Source of the DNA: Azolla caroliniana
Taxonomy: Eukaryota > Polypodiophyta
Length of the DNA: 64,000 bases
Direction of reading: 5' to 3'
Assembly: GCA_043228905.1 (NCBI GenBank)
Contig: JBHGNT010000018.1
Span: 5,766,001-5,830,000 of the forward strand
Shown one piece after another: positions 31,346 through 41,520 of this stretch. A program made the translations under genes and the position numbers. Under the pieces are notes generated by a model. The model worked only from the letters and a program-made list of their open reading frames with translations, was not told the origin of the DNA and searched no databases. Each line of letters begins with the position of its first letter. Position 1 is the first letter of the stretch.

Positions 31346-33453
31346 AAAGCACTGACGGTGGCACCGCAATGTTCGCGAAGGGACAAAAAGTCATGTTGGA
31401 TATCGATTTATGGCACAAGCGGATAGGCCACGTCAACTACCAACAGCTTCAAGACCAGCAATCGAAACAAGTGGTGTTCGGATTGCCCAAATTTAGTGGC
31501 AGGAAGGCACAAATTTATGAAGCCTGCCAGCTTGGGAAGAAACACAGACATCCCTTCCCCAACGAGCGTAACCAGAGCCAGAACAAGCTTGACTTGATAC
31601 ACTCCGATGTGTGGGGTCCGGCACAAAACGTTAGTCTTGGCGGGAGCCAATATTTCGTCTCCTTCATCGACGACTACACGCGGCACACGTGGATCTACCT
31701 CATTGAGAGGAAGAGCGAAGTCTTCGACTATTTCTGGGACCTCAAAGGGTTCGTGGAAACGGAAATAGGAAGAAAAGATCAAGTGCCTACGGTCGGACGG
31801 CGGAAAAGAATACTTTTCCGCTCAATTCAACAGCTATCTACAACATATGGGAATTCGGCGCGAATTCAATTGTAGATACACACCGGAACAAAACGGTATG
31901 GCCGAGAGGAAAAATCGGTCAGTTGTGGAAGCGGCGCGGGAAATGCTAGAAGAAAAGAGCTTGCCCAAGTTCTACTGGGAAGAGGCGGTAAGGACCGTGA
32001 TATACATCTAGAACCGGATCAGAGACAAAGTGTCGGCGCACGAGCTGTATTTCAGAAGGAAGCCGAACTTGCAACACTTAACGAGTTTTCGGTAGCATTG
32101 CGTTTGTGCATGTGCCGAAGGAGAAATGGAGGAAGCTGGACGCAAAGGCCGAGAAATGTATCTTGGTCGGTTACTCGGACAAGCAGAAGGGTTATAAGTG
32201 TTATAACCTACGCACCAAACAAGCGCGCGTGCGCCACGACGTTGTGTTTGACGAGTCCGCGTCCTAGTACTTGCCTCCGACTCCGGACCTAACCTCCAAT
32301 CCGAGTTCTGACGATGAGGTCAGCGAGGCAGAGATGACTCCGGATGAGCCTGAAATCGGGACCCGCGAAGAGAGTCCAATTTCGTTTCGGTTAACTAGAC
32401 TGAATGGAGGACTGAGTCGATTCGACTAGTCCGATGAAGAGCCAACAAGTAGTGGGGACTCAGCCGTGCATTCCCCGCACAGGAAGCCGAGGAGACCGCT
32501 TACGCGCAAAGAGAAAGGGAAGAAGAAGGTGTCGGATTCCAGCACAAATAGGAACGAGTCTGACCGATGTGAGTCTGACTCCAAGGGAAGCGGTGACGGG
32601 TCTTCAAGAGCGAAGTCCACGTCAGCCGAGAAGACCTCGACATCGGCTAATGACCGATTATGCCAATCTACCCGCTAGAAGAACCCAGTTGTGCGGTTCG
32701 GATACAATGAGTACATGGCGCATCATTATGCGTACATGACCCGTGTAGCGGAAGTGCATGAGCCGGAGAGCTACGCAGAAGCGGTTAAGGACGCGAATTG
32801 GTGTGCCGCGATGGAGGAAGAGATGCAGGCATTGGCAGAAAATGAGACCTGGGACCTAGTTGACACACTGTAGGGTGTGAAGCCGATCGGATGTAGGTGG
32901 GTGTACAAAGTCAAGTACAACACCGACGACTCGGTCAACCGATACAAGGCCCGGTTAGTAGCGAAAGGCTATGCGCAGAAACACGGCATCGACTACAATG
33001 AGACGTTTGCGCCGGTCGCGAAGATGACGGTCGTTCGTGTTTTGCTCGTGGTAGCCGCAGCAAAGGGGTGGCAGTTACATCAGATGGATGTAAAGAATGT
33101 GTTCCTGCAAGGTGAGCTTGAGGAACAGGTGCACATGGTACAACCCCCCGGATTTCACTATGGAAGGAACACATCGGCAGTGTGCCGATTGAAGAAGTCC
33201 CTTTATGGACTGAAGCAAGCCCTGCGTGCCTGGAACGTGAAGTTCACACAGAAACTTCATCAGATGGGCTTTGCAACGTCAAAATCGGTCAACTCGGTAC
33301 GATCAGTATTTTACTATATGTTGATGACTTGGTCATCACCGGCGCCAACTTAGGTGAAATTGACCGCGTGAACCTCCAGTTCGCGGCATCATTCGACATA
33401 AAGGATCTGGGGAACCTTCATTACTTCCTCGGGATCGAAGTGATCCGTACCCC
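31346..33453 (+). pseudogene. Copia C4 integrase and reverse transcriptase
   Basis: Plus strand: GAG-pre-integrase (LWHKRIGHVNYQQLQDQQ), integrase (LDLIHSDVWGPAQNVSLGG, YFVSFIDDYTRHTWIY), linker (RFGYNEYMAHHYAYM), RT ([90 protein letters not shown]). It is broken by stops and frameshifts. The coding stops exactly at 33453, where a gypsy LTR begins, and resumes at about 37718. Its 5' half and the adjacent part of C3 are deleted. Same family as 8296-11022. Confidence 0.88.
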
Positions 33454-33822
33454 TGTTACCGTCCGGAAAAAGTAGTCCAGAGTGTGAAACGAAGGAGTTA
33501 TTTAATTATTAAGGAATGGTTGTAAGTAAGCTATTAGTGTAGACGGACGGACCGAAATCGGTATGCCGTTCCGGATCCGGACCGATCCCAAATAGGTGCG
33601 GATGGCACCGTTTTGTACTACGAACCGGAAACCTATTTAAAGGCCCGGATGCAATGTAATGTTCAGCGGATAATTAATGAAGCTTAGTGTTTTTATCTCT
33701 CTGTGTTAATTGTCGTTCTGCATTCATTTTTATATCTTACGCATGTGATTATTAAGGACGTTCTTGCTAAGTAACCTAATTAAGTTGGATTAATCGTTGA
33801 GCCTAATCCTCTTGCCGTAACA
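33454..33822 (-). repeat. LTR of G1
   Basis: Bounded by TGTTAC and GTAACA inverted ends (33454 and 33822). AAAGGGG precedes it on the minus strand as a short polypurine tract. A TTTAAATAGG/CCTATTTAAA TATA-like palindrome sits at about 33630. Confidence 0.75.
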
Positions 33823-34469
33823 CCCCTTTGGTGAAGTGTCTCCCGCAGTAAGCAGAAATGTCGGCTTTGCACCGCTAGGCGTTTCCTTTCGTCCCGGTTC
33901 ATCTCCTCCGGAGGCAGTCCTGTGCTCAGAAACTGGTGCATATTTGTGAGCCACTTGTCTTCCTGTGCCACCATCTCATCTGCTGCTATTTCCATAGTGA
34001 CTCGAAACAGCTCCGCATCCGGAAACTCGTCCGCTACTCCGTCGCCCGTCTCTCCGGACTCTAATCGGCTTAAATAATCCGCTACGGCATGTTGTATACC
34101 GGGTCGGTGGAATATTTCAAACTCCAATTCCTGTAACAGTAAGGTCCACCAGGCCAACTTACCGGTGAGTGACGCCTTGGACACCAGGTAGAGTAGTGCC
34201 GAATGATCTACATGGAAGGAAAACTTCCTTCCCAATAAATAATGCCGAAACTTTGTCACACTGTAGATCATCCCTAGAGCTTCCCGTTCCGTGGTAGAGT
34301 AGTTCCGTTCCGCTTGGGATAGCTTTCGGCTGGCATAGTACACTGGCCGGTACCACTTTCGCTCCGTCAGCTGCATCAGTGCGCTTCTGATTGCGATGTC
34401 AGAGGCGTCCATGAACACATGAAATTCTTTACTCCAATCCGGAGGTTGCACTACCGATGCTTGTGACAA
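33823..34469 (-). pseudogene. G1 RNase H
   Basis: Minus strand: FHVFMDASDIAIRSALMQ, YYASRKLSQAERNYSTTE, REALGMIYSVTKFRHYLLG, FSFHVDHSALLYLV, GIQHAVADYLSRLES: a typical gypsy RNase H with the catalytic D, E and D residues. It is followed by a connection sequence that stops at the LTR instead of reaching an integrase. Separated from RT by a stop at about 34500. Confidence 0.88.
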
Positions 34470-34511
34470 TAGTACCTTGAGCGCCCTATACGCCCTATCC
34501 TCGGTGTCGGT

Positions 34512-36434
34512 TCACTGGAATGGTGTTCGATGTACCGCGGCATGCAACGGTGTAGCCAGGTCGGCCAAGTATCGGAGCATCCGGCTGTGCCACTGGATCT
34601 GGCCTAAGAACCGGCTCAATGCCTTTGCCGTTGCCGGCGCCGATGCTTCTAATATGGCTTTCACTTTGTCCAGGTCGACTGCAATGCCTTCCTTGCTCAC
34701 AATATGTCCTAGTAGGGTTCCACTAGACACGCCAAATACACACTTCGCCCGATTCAAGCTTAGCCGGTACGCTCTACACTTTTCTAGACAAAGACGGAGG
34801 TGCTGAAAATGATCCTCTTCCCGGCTATAGACGGCGAAATCGTCAAGGAAAACCTGCATAAAAGCCGGGATATATTCACCAAAGATTTCCATGATGATTC
34901 GTTGGAATGTTGCCGGTGCGGTTTTGAGTCCGAACATCATCACCACGGCCACAAACACCCCCCATTCGGTGACGAAAGCCGTTTTCTCTTGGTCGTCGGG
35001 GTGCATCCGGATCTGATTATACCCATTGAATCCGTCTAGAAAGCTATAGACCTCATGGCCGGCAACGGCATCCAACACTCCATCTGTGAACAGAAGTGGA
35101 AACGCATCCATTACCATAGCCGCATTGAGTTTCCGGTAGTCCACACAAACTCGAATTTTTCCATTCTTCTTCGGTATGACTACGATCGGGCTCAGCCATG
35201 TCGCTTTCTTTACCGGACGGATAAAGCCAACTCTTAGCAGTTTGTCAATTTCCTCTTTGACTTTGGCGGCATAATTGGGATTCATCCGGTACCGTCTTTG
35301 TGCCACTGGTTTTGCGTCCTTGCTCAAGTGAATCTGATGCTGGTATAACTGAGGGTCAAGCCCTCGCATGTCTTCGTATGACCAGGCAAACATGTCACGA
35401 AATTCCGTGAGAAGTGTGATCATCGTCGTTTTGTCTTCGGACCTCATATCCTTGGCGATGTGCACCGGTTTTGCTTCGTTCGTGGTCCCTAGGTTCACCT
35501 CTTCAAGTTGTGACGCTTTTACGCGTTGTGAAATGGCCATTTCCCGTTCCAACGCTTCCTGCGCTTGCCGTAACTCTCGGATTGCGTCCTTATCTGGTTC
35601 TGCTTCAGTCTCTACCGGTTGCGGTAAGTATGGTGCTACTACTTCGGCAATGTCAATTTCGAAGAGGGGTACGATCTTCGGGTTTTCCTGCAAGTACTGA
35701 GCTTCTTCTTCGTCAGCTAACCCTTCTAGCATGTTGACGCACTCTGCATACAACGGTGTACATTCCTTGCCAGTGCTCGTCCTTGGCTGTGTTGGTACAC
35801 GTACCTTGGCTTTTCCTCGACGGAAGGTAATTATATTTTTCCTCCAATTCTGTTTGATATGTGCCATTTTCAACCATGGCTGCCCCAGCAATAGTGGGTA
35901 CGCGCCTTGTGCCTGTAATTGTAGCACTACTGCCGAGATGTGAAATGTATGACCGCCAATGGTGACTTCTAATTTTCGTATTAATCCTGTCGGCCGCACT
36001 AAGCTTGTATCGGCCATCCATAACCAGAATGGACACGGCTCCCACTCGTGGATTCCCATGGCATCACACGTCCGGAGGCTTATTACATTCACACCGGAGC
36101 CTCTGTCTATTACTGTGTCAGGGAGTTCTTTCCCTTTTACAATGGCAGTAATTACCGGACTGTTGGTGTCCACCACCGTTGGTCCCTCCTCCGGATTCGA
36201 GAAGAGTAACGGTGCCGGTGATGGTTCTCCTTCTGTCATGGTTGTCTTCAGTCCTTTCGTGAATCTTGGCACGAGCTGTAGGAGTCTTCCTAGTGGCAGC
36301 GTAATCTGGCATTCTTGCAACACCTGCCATGTCTCGTTCTCGGAGTGACTGCCGCCGGCAAGCCCTACGGTGTTCTCTTTTTGCCGCTCTAAGTCTGTTA
36401 CATTTTGCTCGTTTGCTTTCTTCACCCATTCCAT
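34512..36434 (-). CDS. G1 protease and reverse transcriptase, 640-residue open frame
   Basis: A long uninterrupted minus-strand frame. Protease-like domain with VIDRGSGVNVISLRTC (usual D-S/T-G-A replaced by D-R-G-S-G) and LLLGQPWLKMA; linker (FRDMFAWSYEDMRGLD); RT with VGFIRPVKKATWLSPIV, VCVDYRKLNA, FSFLDGFNGYNQI-type YSFLDGFNGYNQIRM, FGLKTAPATFQ and the catalytic FLDD in MQVFLDDFAVYS, then GHIVSKEGIAVD. The polymerase motifs are intact, unlike most retroelements here, suggesting a younger insertion. Confidence 0.88.
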   Translation of the reverse strand: MEWVKKANEQNVTDLERQKENTVGLAGGSHSENETWQVLQECQITLPLGRLLQLVPRFTKGLKTTMTEGEPSPAPLLFSNPEEGPTVVDTNSPVITAIVKGKELPDTVIDRGSGVNVISLRTCDAMGIHEWEPCPFWLWMADTSLVRPTGLIRKLEVTIGGHTFHISAVVLQLQAQGAYPLLLGQPWLKMAHIKQNWRKNIITFRRGKAKVRVPTQPRTSTGKECTPLYAECVNMLEGLADEEEAQYLQENPKIVPLFEIDIAEVVAPYLPQPVETEAEPDKDAIRELRQAQEALEREMAISQRVKASQLEEVNLGTTNEAKPVHIAKDMRSEDKTTMITLLTEFRDMFAWSYEDMRGLDPQLYQHQIHLSKDAKPVAQRRYRMNPNYAAKVKEEIDKLLRVGFIRPVKKATWLSPIVVIPKKNGKIRVCVDYRKLNAAMVMDAFPLLFTDGVLDAVAGHEVYSFLDGFNGYNQIRMHPDDQEKTAFVTEWGVFVAVVMMFGLKTAPATFQRIIMEIFGEYIPAFMQVFLDDFAVYSREEDHFQHLRLCLEKCRAYRLSLNRAKCVFGVSSGTLLGHIVSKEGIAVDLDKVKAILEASAPATAKALSRFLGQIQWHSRMLRYLADLATPLHAAVHRTPFQ

Positions 36435-37715
36435 CGCTTGCTTCCGGATGGTCTCCTACGTCTCCCATTCCTTGGCCATGCCCTTCGACCTTGTGGTCAC
36501 CTGCTGCAGATCTGCCACTTCAGGGACTACCATATTTACTGTCGGTCGTTTGTCATAGCTCTTCGCCGGGCATTGATTACTATAATGGCCTTCCTGTCGG
36601 CAGTAGTAGCAGTAGGCTTTCCGGGTATTGCTGGATTCGGCATTGTTTGTTGTACCCGGGGCAGGTCCTGTGGTAAGCGCGGGGTTTTGGGCCGGTTGGC
36701 TGCTTGAAGCTCCTTGTTCCGGATCCCGTGGGTGGCCGCCTTTTTTGAAATGCCGTTTTTTGTTATAGTTCTTCTTATTGCGGTACTCTTGACGAGGTTG
36801 GTCGTTATATCTGCCGTATTCCTCCCGTTGCTCACGATACCTGGGGGAGTGCTCCTAGTTGTAATGTTCGTATTGTCTATTGTAATCCCGGTACCGATCA
36901 TGCCTATCATGCCAGTCGTAGTTATCCCGCCGATCATCGTACCGGACATCATTCTCCCGTTGATCGCCATACCGAACATCCTATGCCAATCGGTATCAGT
37001 CCATTCGCCACCAGCGTTCCTCTTCTTCATCCCGGCTACTGCATGGCTCTATTTGTCGGACTAGCGGTGCTTGCCGATTCAATAGATTATACTCACACCT
37101 GTCCGTCGTATGGCCCTTGGATTGACAGATTACACATTGCGTCCTCATAGTGCATTCTAGTGCCGAGTGTCCGGAATTCAAGCAGGTTGTGCACTGTATT
37201 GCTTGCCGAAACCGGAGGTCTTCATCGGACGGTAACGCCCGTTGGAGTGCGCCCAGTGTAAGCCAGGAGCTTGTCTTTTCCATCTCTCTCACCCGGTCAA
37301 TTACTTGGTCGATGGTACTTGCACGGAAGTCAATTACTGTGCAAACCGTGCGTAGGGGTTCCCAGAGCGCATTTAGGAATATAGTTCGTAATTCCTCCTC
37401 TGGGGGTGCGCGGGCAAGCTGACTATGCATCCGTTGAAACCGGATGACAAATTGGGGAATGCTCTCGCCTGCCTCCTGTCGGATGGTATAAAACAAGCCC
37501 ACCATTACTGTCTGGTCCACCTCCTTTTGGAAAAAATGCAAGAATTTAGCTTTTAAATCTGCGAAGGTGGTGATGGTCAACGGGTCCTGCGTCCGGCGCC
37601 ATCTTGCTGCCGGTCCCTCCAATGTGATGCCAAATTCCGCTATCTTAGAGCGTTCCTCTTCCTCCGGGGTCAATCGCTGGGACACATGGTTTGCTTCCCA
37701 TGTCTGTTCAAAGGC
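36435..37715 (-). pseudogene. G1 gag with three zinc knuckles
   Basis: Minus strand: Gag core (FADLKAKFLHFFQKEVDQTV, RQEAGESIPQFVIRFQRMHS, FLNALWEPLRTVCTVIDF) followed by CCHC knuckles CTTCLNSGHSALEC, CVICQSKGHTTDRC and, after a repetitive Tyr/Arg-rich hinge and frame change, CYYCRQEGHYSNQC. Three knuckles are more than the usual one or two. The N-terminal part of gag and the 5' LTR are missing. Confidence 0.85.
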
Positions 37716-37717
37716 GT

Positions 37718-38942
37718 GAACATGGGCTTCCACGCGATCACCCAACGCCATTATGTGCTGAGTATGCTCTTCAAATTCGGGATGCCCGACAGTAAGTTCG
37801 TCTTGACTCCTCTGGATATAACCGTCAAGCTTCACCCCGAATCTGGAAAGGTATGCGATCCGACGAGGTTCCGATAGATAGTCGGCAGCCTTATATACTT
37901 GACCATCACCCGACCAGATCTCAGCTACTCGGTCGTGGTGATTAGTCAATTTATGGCGCGACCTACCGAGGAGCACCTTCAGTGTGCGCAACGTGTACTG
38001 CGGTACGTAAGCGGCACTAAGGACCGGGGGCTACTATATCGGACCGATTCTACCTCGCAGTTGGTCAGCTACATCGATGCTAATTAGGCTGGCAGCGCCG
38101 CCGATCGCCGATCCACGTCCGGATACACGTTCTCTCTTGGGAGTGTTGCGATAGCATGGAGCAGTAAGAAGCAGCCGACAATTGCATTGTCGAGCACCGA
38201 AGCTGAGTACCGAGGAGCGGCTGTCGCGACATGCGAAGCCATATGGTTGAAGCGGCTACTTAATGACCTGCAAGAGGAGGTGTCCGATCTGACGACGATC
38301 TACTGCGACAACCTCAGCAGCATCCAGCTCACGAAGAACCCCATTTTCCACACACGGACCAAGCACATTGAGGTGCACTACCATTTTGTCTATGAGCGTG
38401 TCCTTTCTGGTGAAGTCGAACTTCAGTATGTTCCGACGGATCGGCAAACTGCCGACATCTTCACAAAGCCTCTTGGTTTGGACAAGTTGCGGCAATTCTC
38501 GGGTGCGCTTGGGTTGCGTCACCTCGACGTGCCGAACTTGAGGGGGAGAGAAGACCGCGACACCGAGCCGGATGACGAATTCGATTTCGGATCGGCTGAA
38601 GAAGCCGAGGGCGGATCCACGGAAGAGTCCAAAAGCGAGCATAAGGGGAGCAGCCGAAAGAAAGAGCCGAAGCCAACCAAGCATGGGGGAGATGACGCCG
38701 TCAAGGGCGAGAAGACCGAAGACGAGTTGGAGACAGCCAACTCAGACGAGAGCGAAAACCGATCCGAGGTAGCCGAGTCGGTTCGGATGTTTGATTCGGA
38801 TACACTGAATCAACCGAGGGCCAAACGGAAAAGAAGGCAGCAGGAGAAGCGCCAACACCGTGACAACAAGGGAGCTGTGAAGGGCCGTGGGAGCAGACAA
38901 GCCAACCGGAAGGATCGAAGCGCGCGGAATCGAATAGGCTAA
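37718..38942 (+). pseudogene. C4 RNase H with a long charged C-terminal extension
   Basis: The RT end (FHAITQRHYVLSMLFKFGM) leads to RNase [101 protein letters not shown]. Stops interrupt near 37876 and 38085. After the usual end (VPNLRGR) the frame stays open for about 125 residues rich in E, K, R and S (acidic then basic), ending at 38942. The sister element at 8296-11022 stops eight residues after the same point, so the tail is special to C4. Confidence 0.85.
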
Positions 38943-39029
38943 GGAGCGCGAGCGAGGCGTGGAGCTAGGAGGAACTGGAGCGGTGATCCCGAAGATCCCG
39001 AAGAGCCTCAAGTTGAGCTTGAGGGGGAG
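38943..39029 (+). other. C4 3' leader and polypurine tract
   Basis: Ends in TGAGCTTGAGGGGGAG (39014-39029), directly before the LTR. Confidence 0.8.
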
Positions 39030-39436
39030 TGTTGAGAGACAAGCTCAACATCGGTCGGATCGGTTGGGACCGATCGATTAGGCCGGATCGGTTGGAAACC
39101 GGTATGCAGACCGGTGCATAGGAAGGCTGGATTGGTGCGGAAACCGAGAGGCCATCAGAAGGATATTCCACAAGGAATATATTTGGGAGTTAGTGTAGGG
39201 GCTCCTCAATGAGCATTGAAGTACTGTCAGTACTTCTGTCAATCCGAAAAGGACTTGTATAAAAGTGTTCATTGAACACACACGATGTACAGATCGAGTA
39301 TTATTTTTGAATTAAGTTCTAGTGTTTACTCTCTCTCTGTCTCTCCCGTGTGTACTGTGCAAACCTAAGCTTTCCATTAAACCTGCGTTTTCTGTTGTTC
39401 GGTTTCCTATATTGCGTCCGCACGCCATTCTTTTCA
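39030..39436 (+). repeat. 3' LTR of copia C4
   Basis: About 407 bp, starts TGTTGAGAGACAAGCTCAAC, TATA box in CTTGTATAAAAGTG (about 39252), ends near TTCTTTTCA. Related to the C0 LTR at 199-610. C3 gag resumes at about 39441. Confidence 0.8.
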
Positions 39437-39440
39437 CTAT

Positions 39441-39660
39441 AGAACATCTTATGTATGCAGCTAGCTGCCTTCAAATGCATGACTTCTCAAGTCGATGCAT
39501 CGATCTTGTCAAGCTTGTCTTTGTCGTATCGCACAGGTAGCCATAAGTCTTTGCATACAAGCATATCTCTCATTTTCAACTTCAAGACTAAGTAGTTGGA
39601 ATTGGTTAGCTTGAACATCCCTACGAGGGATTCATCCATATTTCTACAGCTTGGGGGTTA
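39441..39660 (-). pseudogene. C3 gag N-terminus
   Basis: Minus strand: MDESLVGMFKLTNSNYLVLK, KMRDMLVCKDLWLPV, DKLDKIDAST. Matches C2 gag (MEESFGGMFKLTSSNYSVWK). One stop. The downstream part was replaced by the C4 insertion and an associated deletion. Confidence 0.85.
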
Positions 39661-39670
39661 TGAACCTATG

Positions 39671-39684
39671 CTCTAATACTAGTT
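39671..39684 (-). other. Primer-binding site of C3
   Basis: The minus strand reads TAGTATTAGAGC, a mutated form of the initiator tRNA-Met primer site TGGTATCAGAGC, adjoining the LTR. Confidence 0.7.
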
Positions 39685-40175
39685 TGTAGAGAATATGGGA
39701 ACGACCACAACCGATTATCAAGTATAATGAGGAAAACAATAACCGAAGAAACAAGAAAACAAAAATGCACTGACATTGAGACACATGATTTTAATGTGGA
39801 AAACCTTGAATGGGAAAACCCATGGGAGCCCACAAACTCCAAATAGAATCACTAAGTAGATGAGTATACAAAAGACTCAAACACAACAACCTTGAGCTTG
39901 TCTTCGTCTTACAGATGAATACACGCTCTGTATCGAAGCACTCACTCTCGGTACACTATCACAACAACTCTGTGCATACTACATCATAATGATTGCCATA
40001 GGTGTATTTATACTCATACACAATGTAGGCTATTTACAAATGTAGCCTCTAATCGGCTTCCGGATGCCCTCTAGTCGATCTGGTTCCTCGTCCGGGTGTC
40101 TATTGGATGATCTAACTCCTTGTCTGAATCCAATTGTCATACACATCCCATCCGGAGGGACTTGCTCTCCCAACA
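39685..40175 (-). repeat. 5' LTR of copia C3
   Basis: Minus strand TGTTGGGAGAGCAAGTCCC...CTCTACA. Pairs with 13737-14231. Confidence 0.85.
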
Positions 40176-40457
40176 AAAACCGTCAGAATTGTTAATGTTC
40201 TTGATAAGCCTGGTTTTCTCTTCACCATCATAGCCAGTTATTGAAGTCACAACATATTCCATGTCTGGCATTCGGAGGTCATGAAAATCTAAGCCTATGT
40301 TTGAAGATCCATACGATGAAGAGCACAAGGCCCCATCTCCATAGACTCGATCGAACACCATTGGTTCTAATGTTGCTGCTCTTTCACATACTTCCGCTGC
40401 GTATAATTCCTCAACTTCCTCTCCAAAGGGGGTCACCGTAGTGGTTGCCAAGGAGTT
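40176..40457 (-). pseudogene. BRCT-domain protein fragment, first half
   Basis: Minus strand from about 40457: TTTVTPFGEEVEELYAAEV, EPMVFDRVYGDGALCSSSYG, then the start of a BRCT domain, YVVTSITGYDGEEKTRLI, ending at SDGF where C3 is inserted. Continues in frame at 13736. It has no stops and shows no intron, which suits a processed cDNA but could also be a single exon. Confidence 0.75.
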
Positions 40458-40790
40458 GAGCATGAGGGGGAAGAGAAACGGAAGCGAGACAAAAATAAAC
40501 GTAGAGAGGGAACTTCTTGTATGATTTCATTCATGCCCCATATGGGGTTCTACAGTTACATGAAGCTCATACATCAATGAGATACATAGGGTTATATACC
40601 CCTCTAGCCATACACACATAACTTACTCACACGCTTTTATATCTACACACATGCATACAAATGTGCATGTGTTCATACACATACGAACATGCTCTAATCA
40701 CTCTTATGCACATTTGCACATACAGTTACAACAAGACTTCATACAAAGACTTTCACACTTATCCATCCATGTACAATCATACAGATAACA
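40442..40790 (-). repeat. Right direct repeat (LTR-like) of the BRCT element
   Basis: Matches 12724-13087. Ends ATAACA at 40790, after which C1 gag resumes. The inner boundary is uncertain (40442-40455), as the first 17 bases of the left copy are not clearly present. Confidence 0.6.
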
Positions 40791-40967
40791 CCGTTCACGA
40801 GCCCATCTGTATAAGAGAAAAGCCACCCTCCTTCTTCGATCTACAATCCATGTTGTTGGTCGAAGAAAACCACAGAAGGGCGATGAGGATAATAGTCAAG
40901 GAGCCTCCATAAGAAGGGGAAGTCATAATGGTGCTACAAGTCGACAAAGTAGGTCAACAAATGGTTG
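40791..40967 (+). pseudogene. Copia C1 gag, second part
   Basis: Plus strand: ICIREKPPSFFDLQSMLLVE, ENHRRAM, the Gag block that normally follows the one at 12564-12718. Ends at the GTATT duplication (40968-40972) where copia C2 is inserted; the gag zinc knuckle continues at 48368. Confidence 0.8.
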
Positions 40968-40972
40968 GTATT

Positions 40973-41492
40973 TGTTGGGAAATCGGTCTCTCCGGATGGG
41001 ATCCGGTGATGAATAAAAAGGACTCGGTGAGAACTGGAAGAAATCCGGAAACAAGAGGGAACCCGGTGAGAACCGGAAAAGAAGACATATCTGTAAATAT
41101 GTTTTGAGCAAGCCTATTGAGGCTATATTTGTATATAGCCCTAAGTTCATATAAGTATAAATATGACTTAGGGCAATCACTTTAAAAGGTGTAGTGTGTG
41201 TAGTGGTCATATTGTTGTAACTGTTGTATAGAGAGAGCGACACAGAGAGAGAGTGCGAGATACAAAGAGATACTCTGTTGAAACCGCCGGTTGGCGAAGA
41301 TACAGAGCTTGAGGTCGTTGCCTCCGAGGCTCTAATTGTACCTCTCCACTATAGTGATAGTTGGAGTTCGTGGGCTCCCGTGGTTTTTCCCTATTTGGGT
41401 TTGCCATGTAAACATTTCTGTGTTCTTCATTCTCATAGAAGTGATTCAAGACTCGGTTTTGGCCGAGCAATATTCCGCGCTAATACTCTACA
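40973..41492 (+). repeat. 5' LTR of C2
   Basis: 520 bp, TGTTGGGAAATCGG...ACTCTACA. TATA-like TATAAGTATAAATATG near 41150. Followed after two bases by the primer site. Confidence 0.9.
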
Positions 41493-41494
41493 AT

Positions 41495-41506
41495 TGGTAT
41501 CAGAGC
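41495..41506 (+). other. Primer-binding site of C2
   Basis: TGGTATCAGAGC, perfect copia primer site for initiator tRNA-Met. Confidence 0.92.
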
Positions 41507-41520
41507 GAAAAACACAGGAA

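Larger units (their letters stand above)
33454..37715 (-). mobile_element. Gypsy G1 inserted in C4 reverse transcriptase
   Basis: A minus-strand gypsy with a 369-bp LTR at its left and gag-protease-RT-RNase H to the right. It has no integrase between RNase H and LTR and no 5' LTR at its right edge, where gag runs directly into C4 coding sequence (GFHAITQRHYVLSMLF). At most one or two C4 codons are missing, so the host gap is nearly clean although G1 itself is 5'-truncated. Confidence 0.8.
13737..40175 (-). mobile_element. Copia element C3 hosting a 26-kb nest
   Basis: Paired LTRs (13737-14231 and 39685-40175), a primer site at the right and a polypurine tract at the left define a minus-strand copia. 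GTTTT on the minus strand occurs next to the right LTR (40176-40180) and four bases outside the left LTR (13728-13732), a near-perfect target duplication. Its own sequence amounts to about 4 kb; the rest is later insertions. It has lost the part of gag-protease-integrase between 39441 and 31345. Confidence 0.85.
12724..40790 (-). mobile_element. LTR-like element carrying a BRCT gene fragment (outer nest)
   Basis: Direct repeats (12724-13087 and about 40442-40790) bound this segment, which sits within C1 gag. Removing the copia nest C3 (13737-40175) leaves an internal region of only about 0.9 kb, mostly BRCT-domain coding sequence on the minus strand. Five bases flank it as CTATT on the left and CCGTT on the right, an imperfect (3 of 5) target duplication. 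Clear primer site, polypurine tract and retroviral genes are absent, so it would be a small non-autonomous element. The alternative is two independent solo copies. Confidence 0.55.

Noticed and set aside
36536-37064. Plus- and minus-strand ORFs rich in Thr/Ile/Arg or Val/Ile/Pro
   Set aside because: Shadow frames of the repetitive Tyr/Arg-rich hinge of G1 gag.
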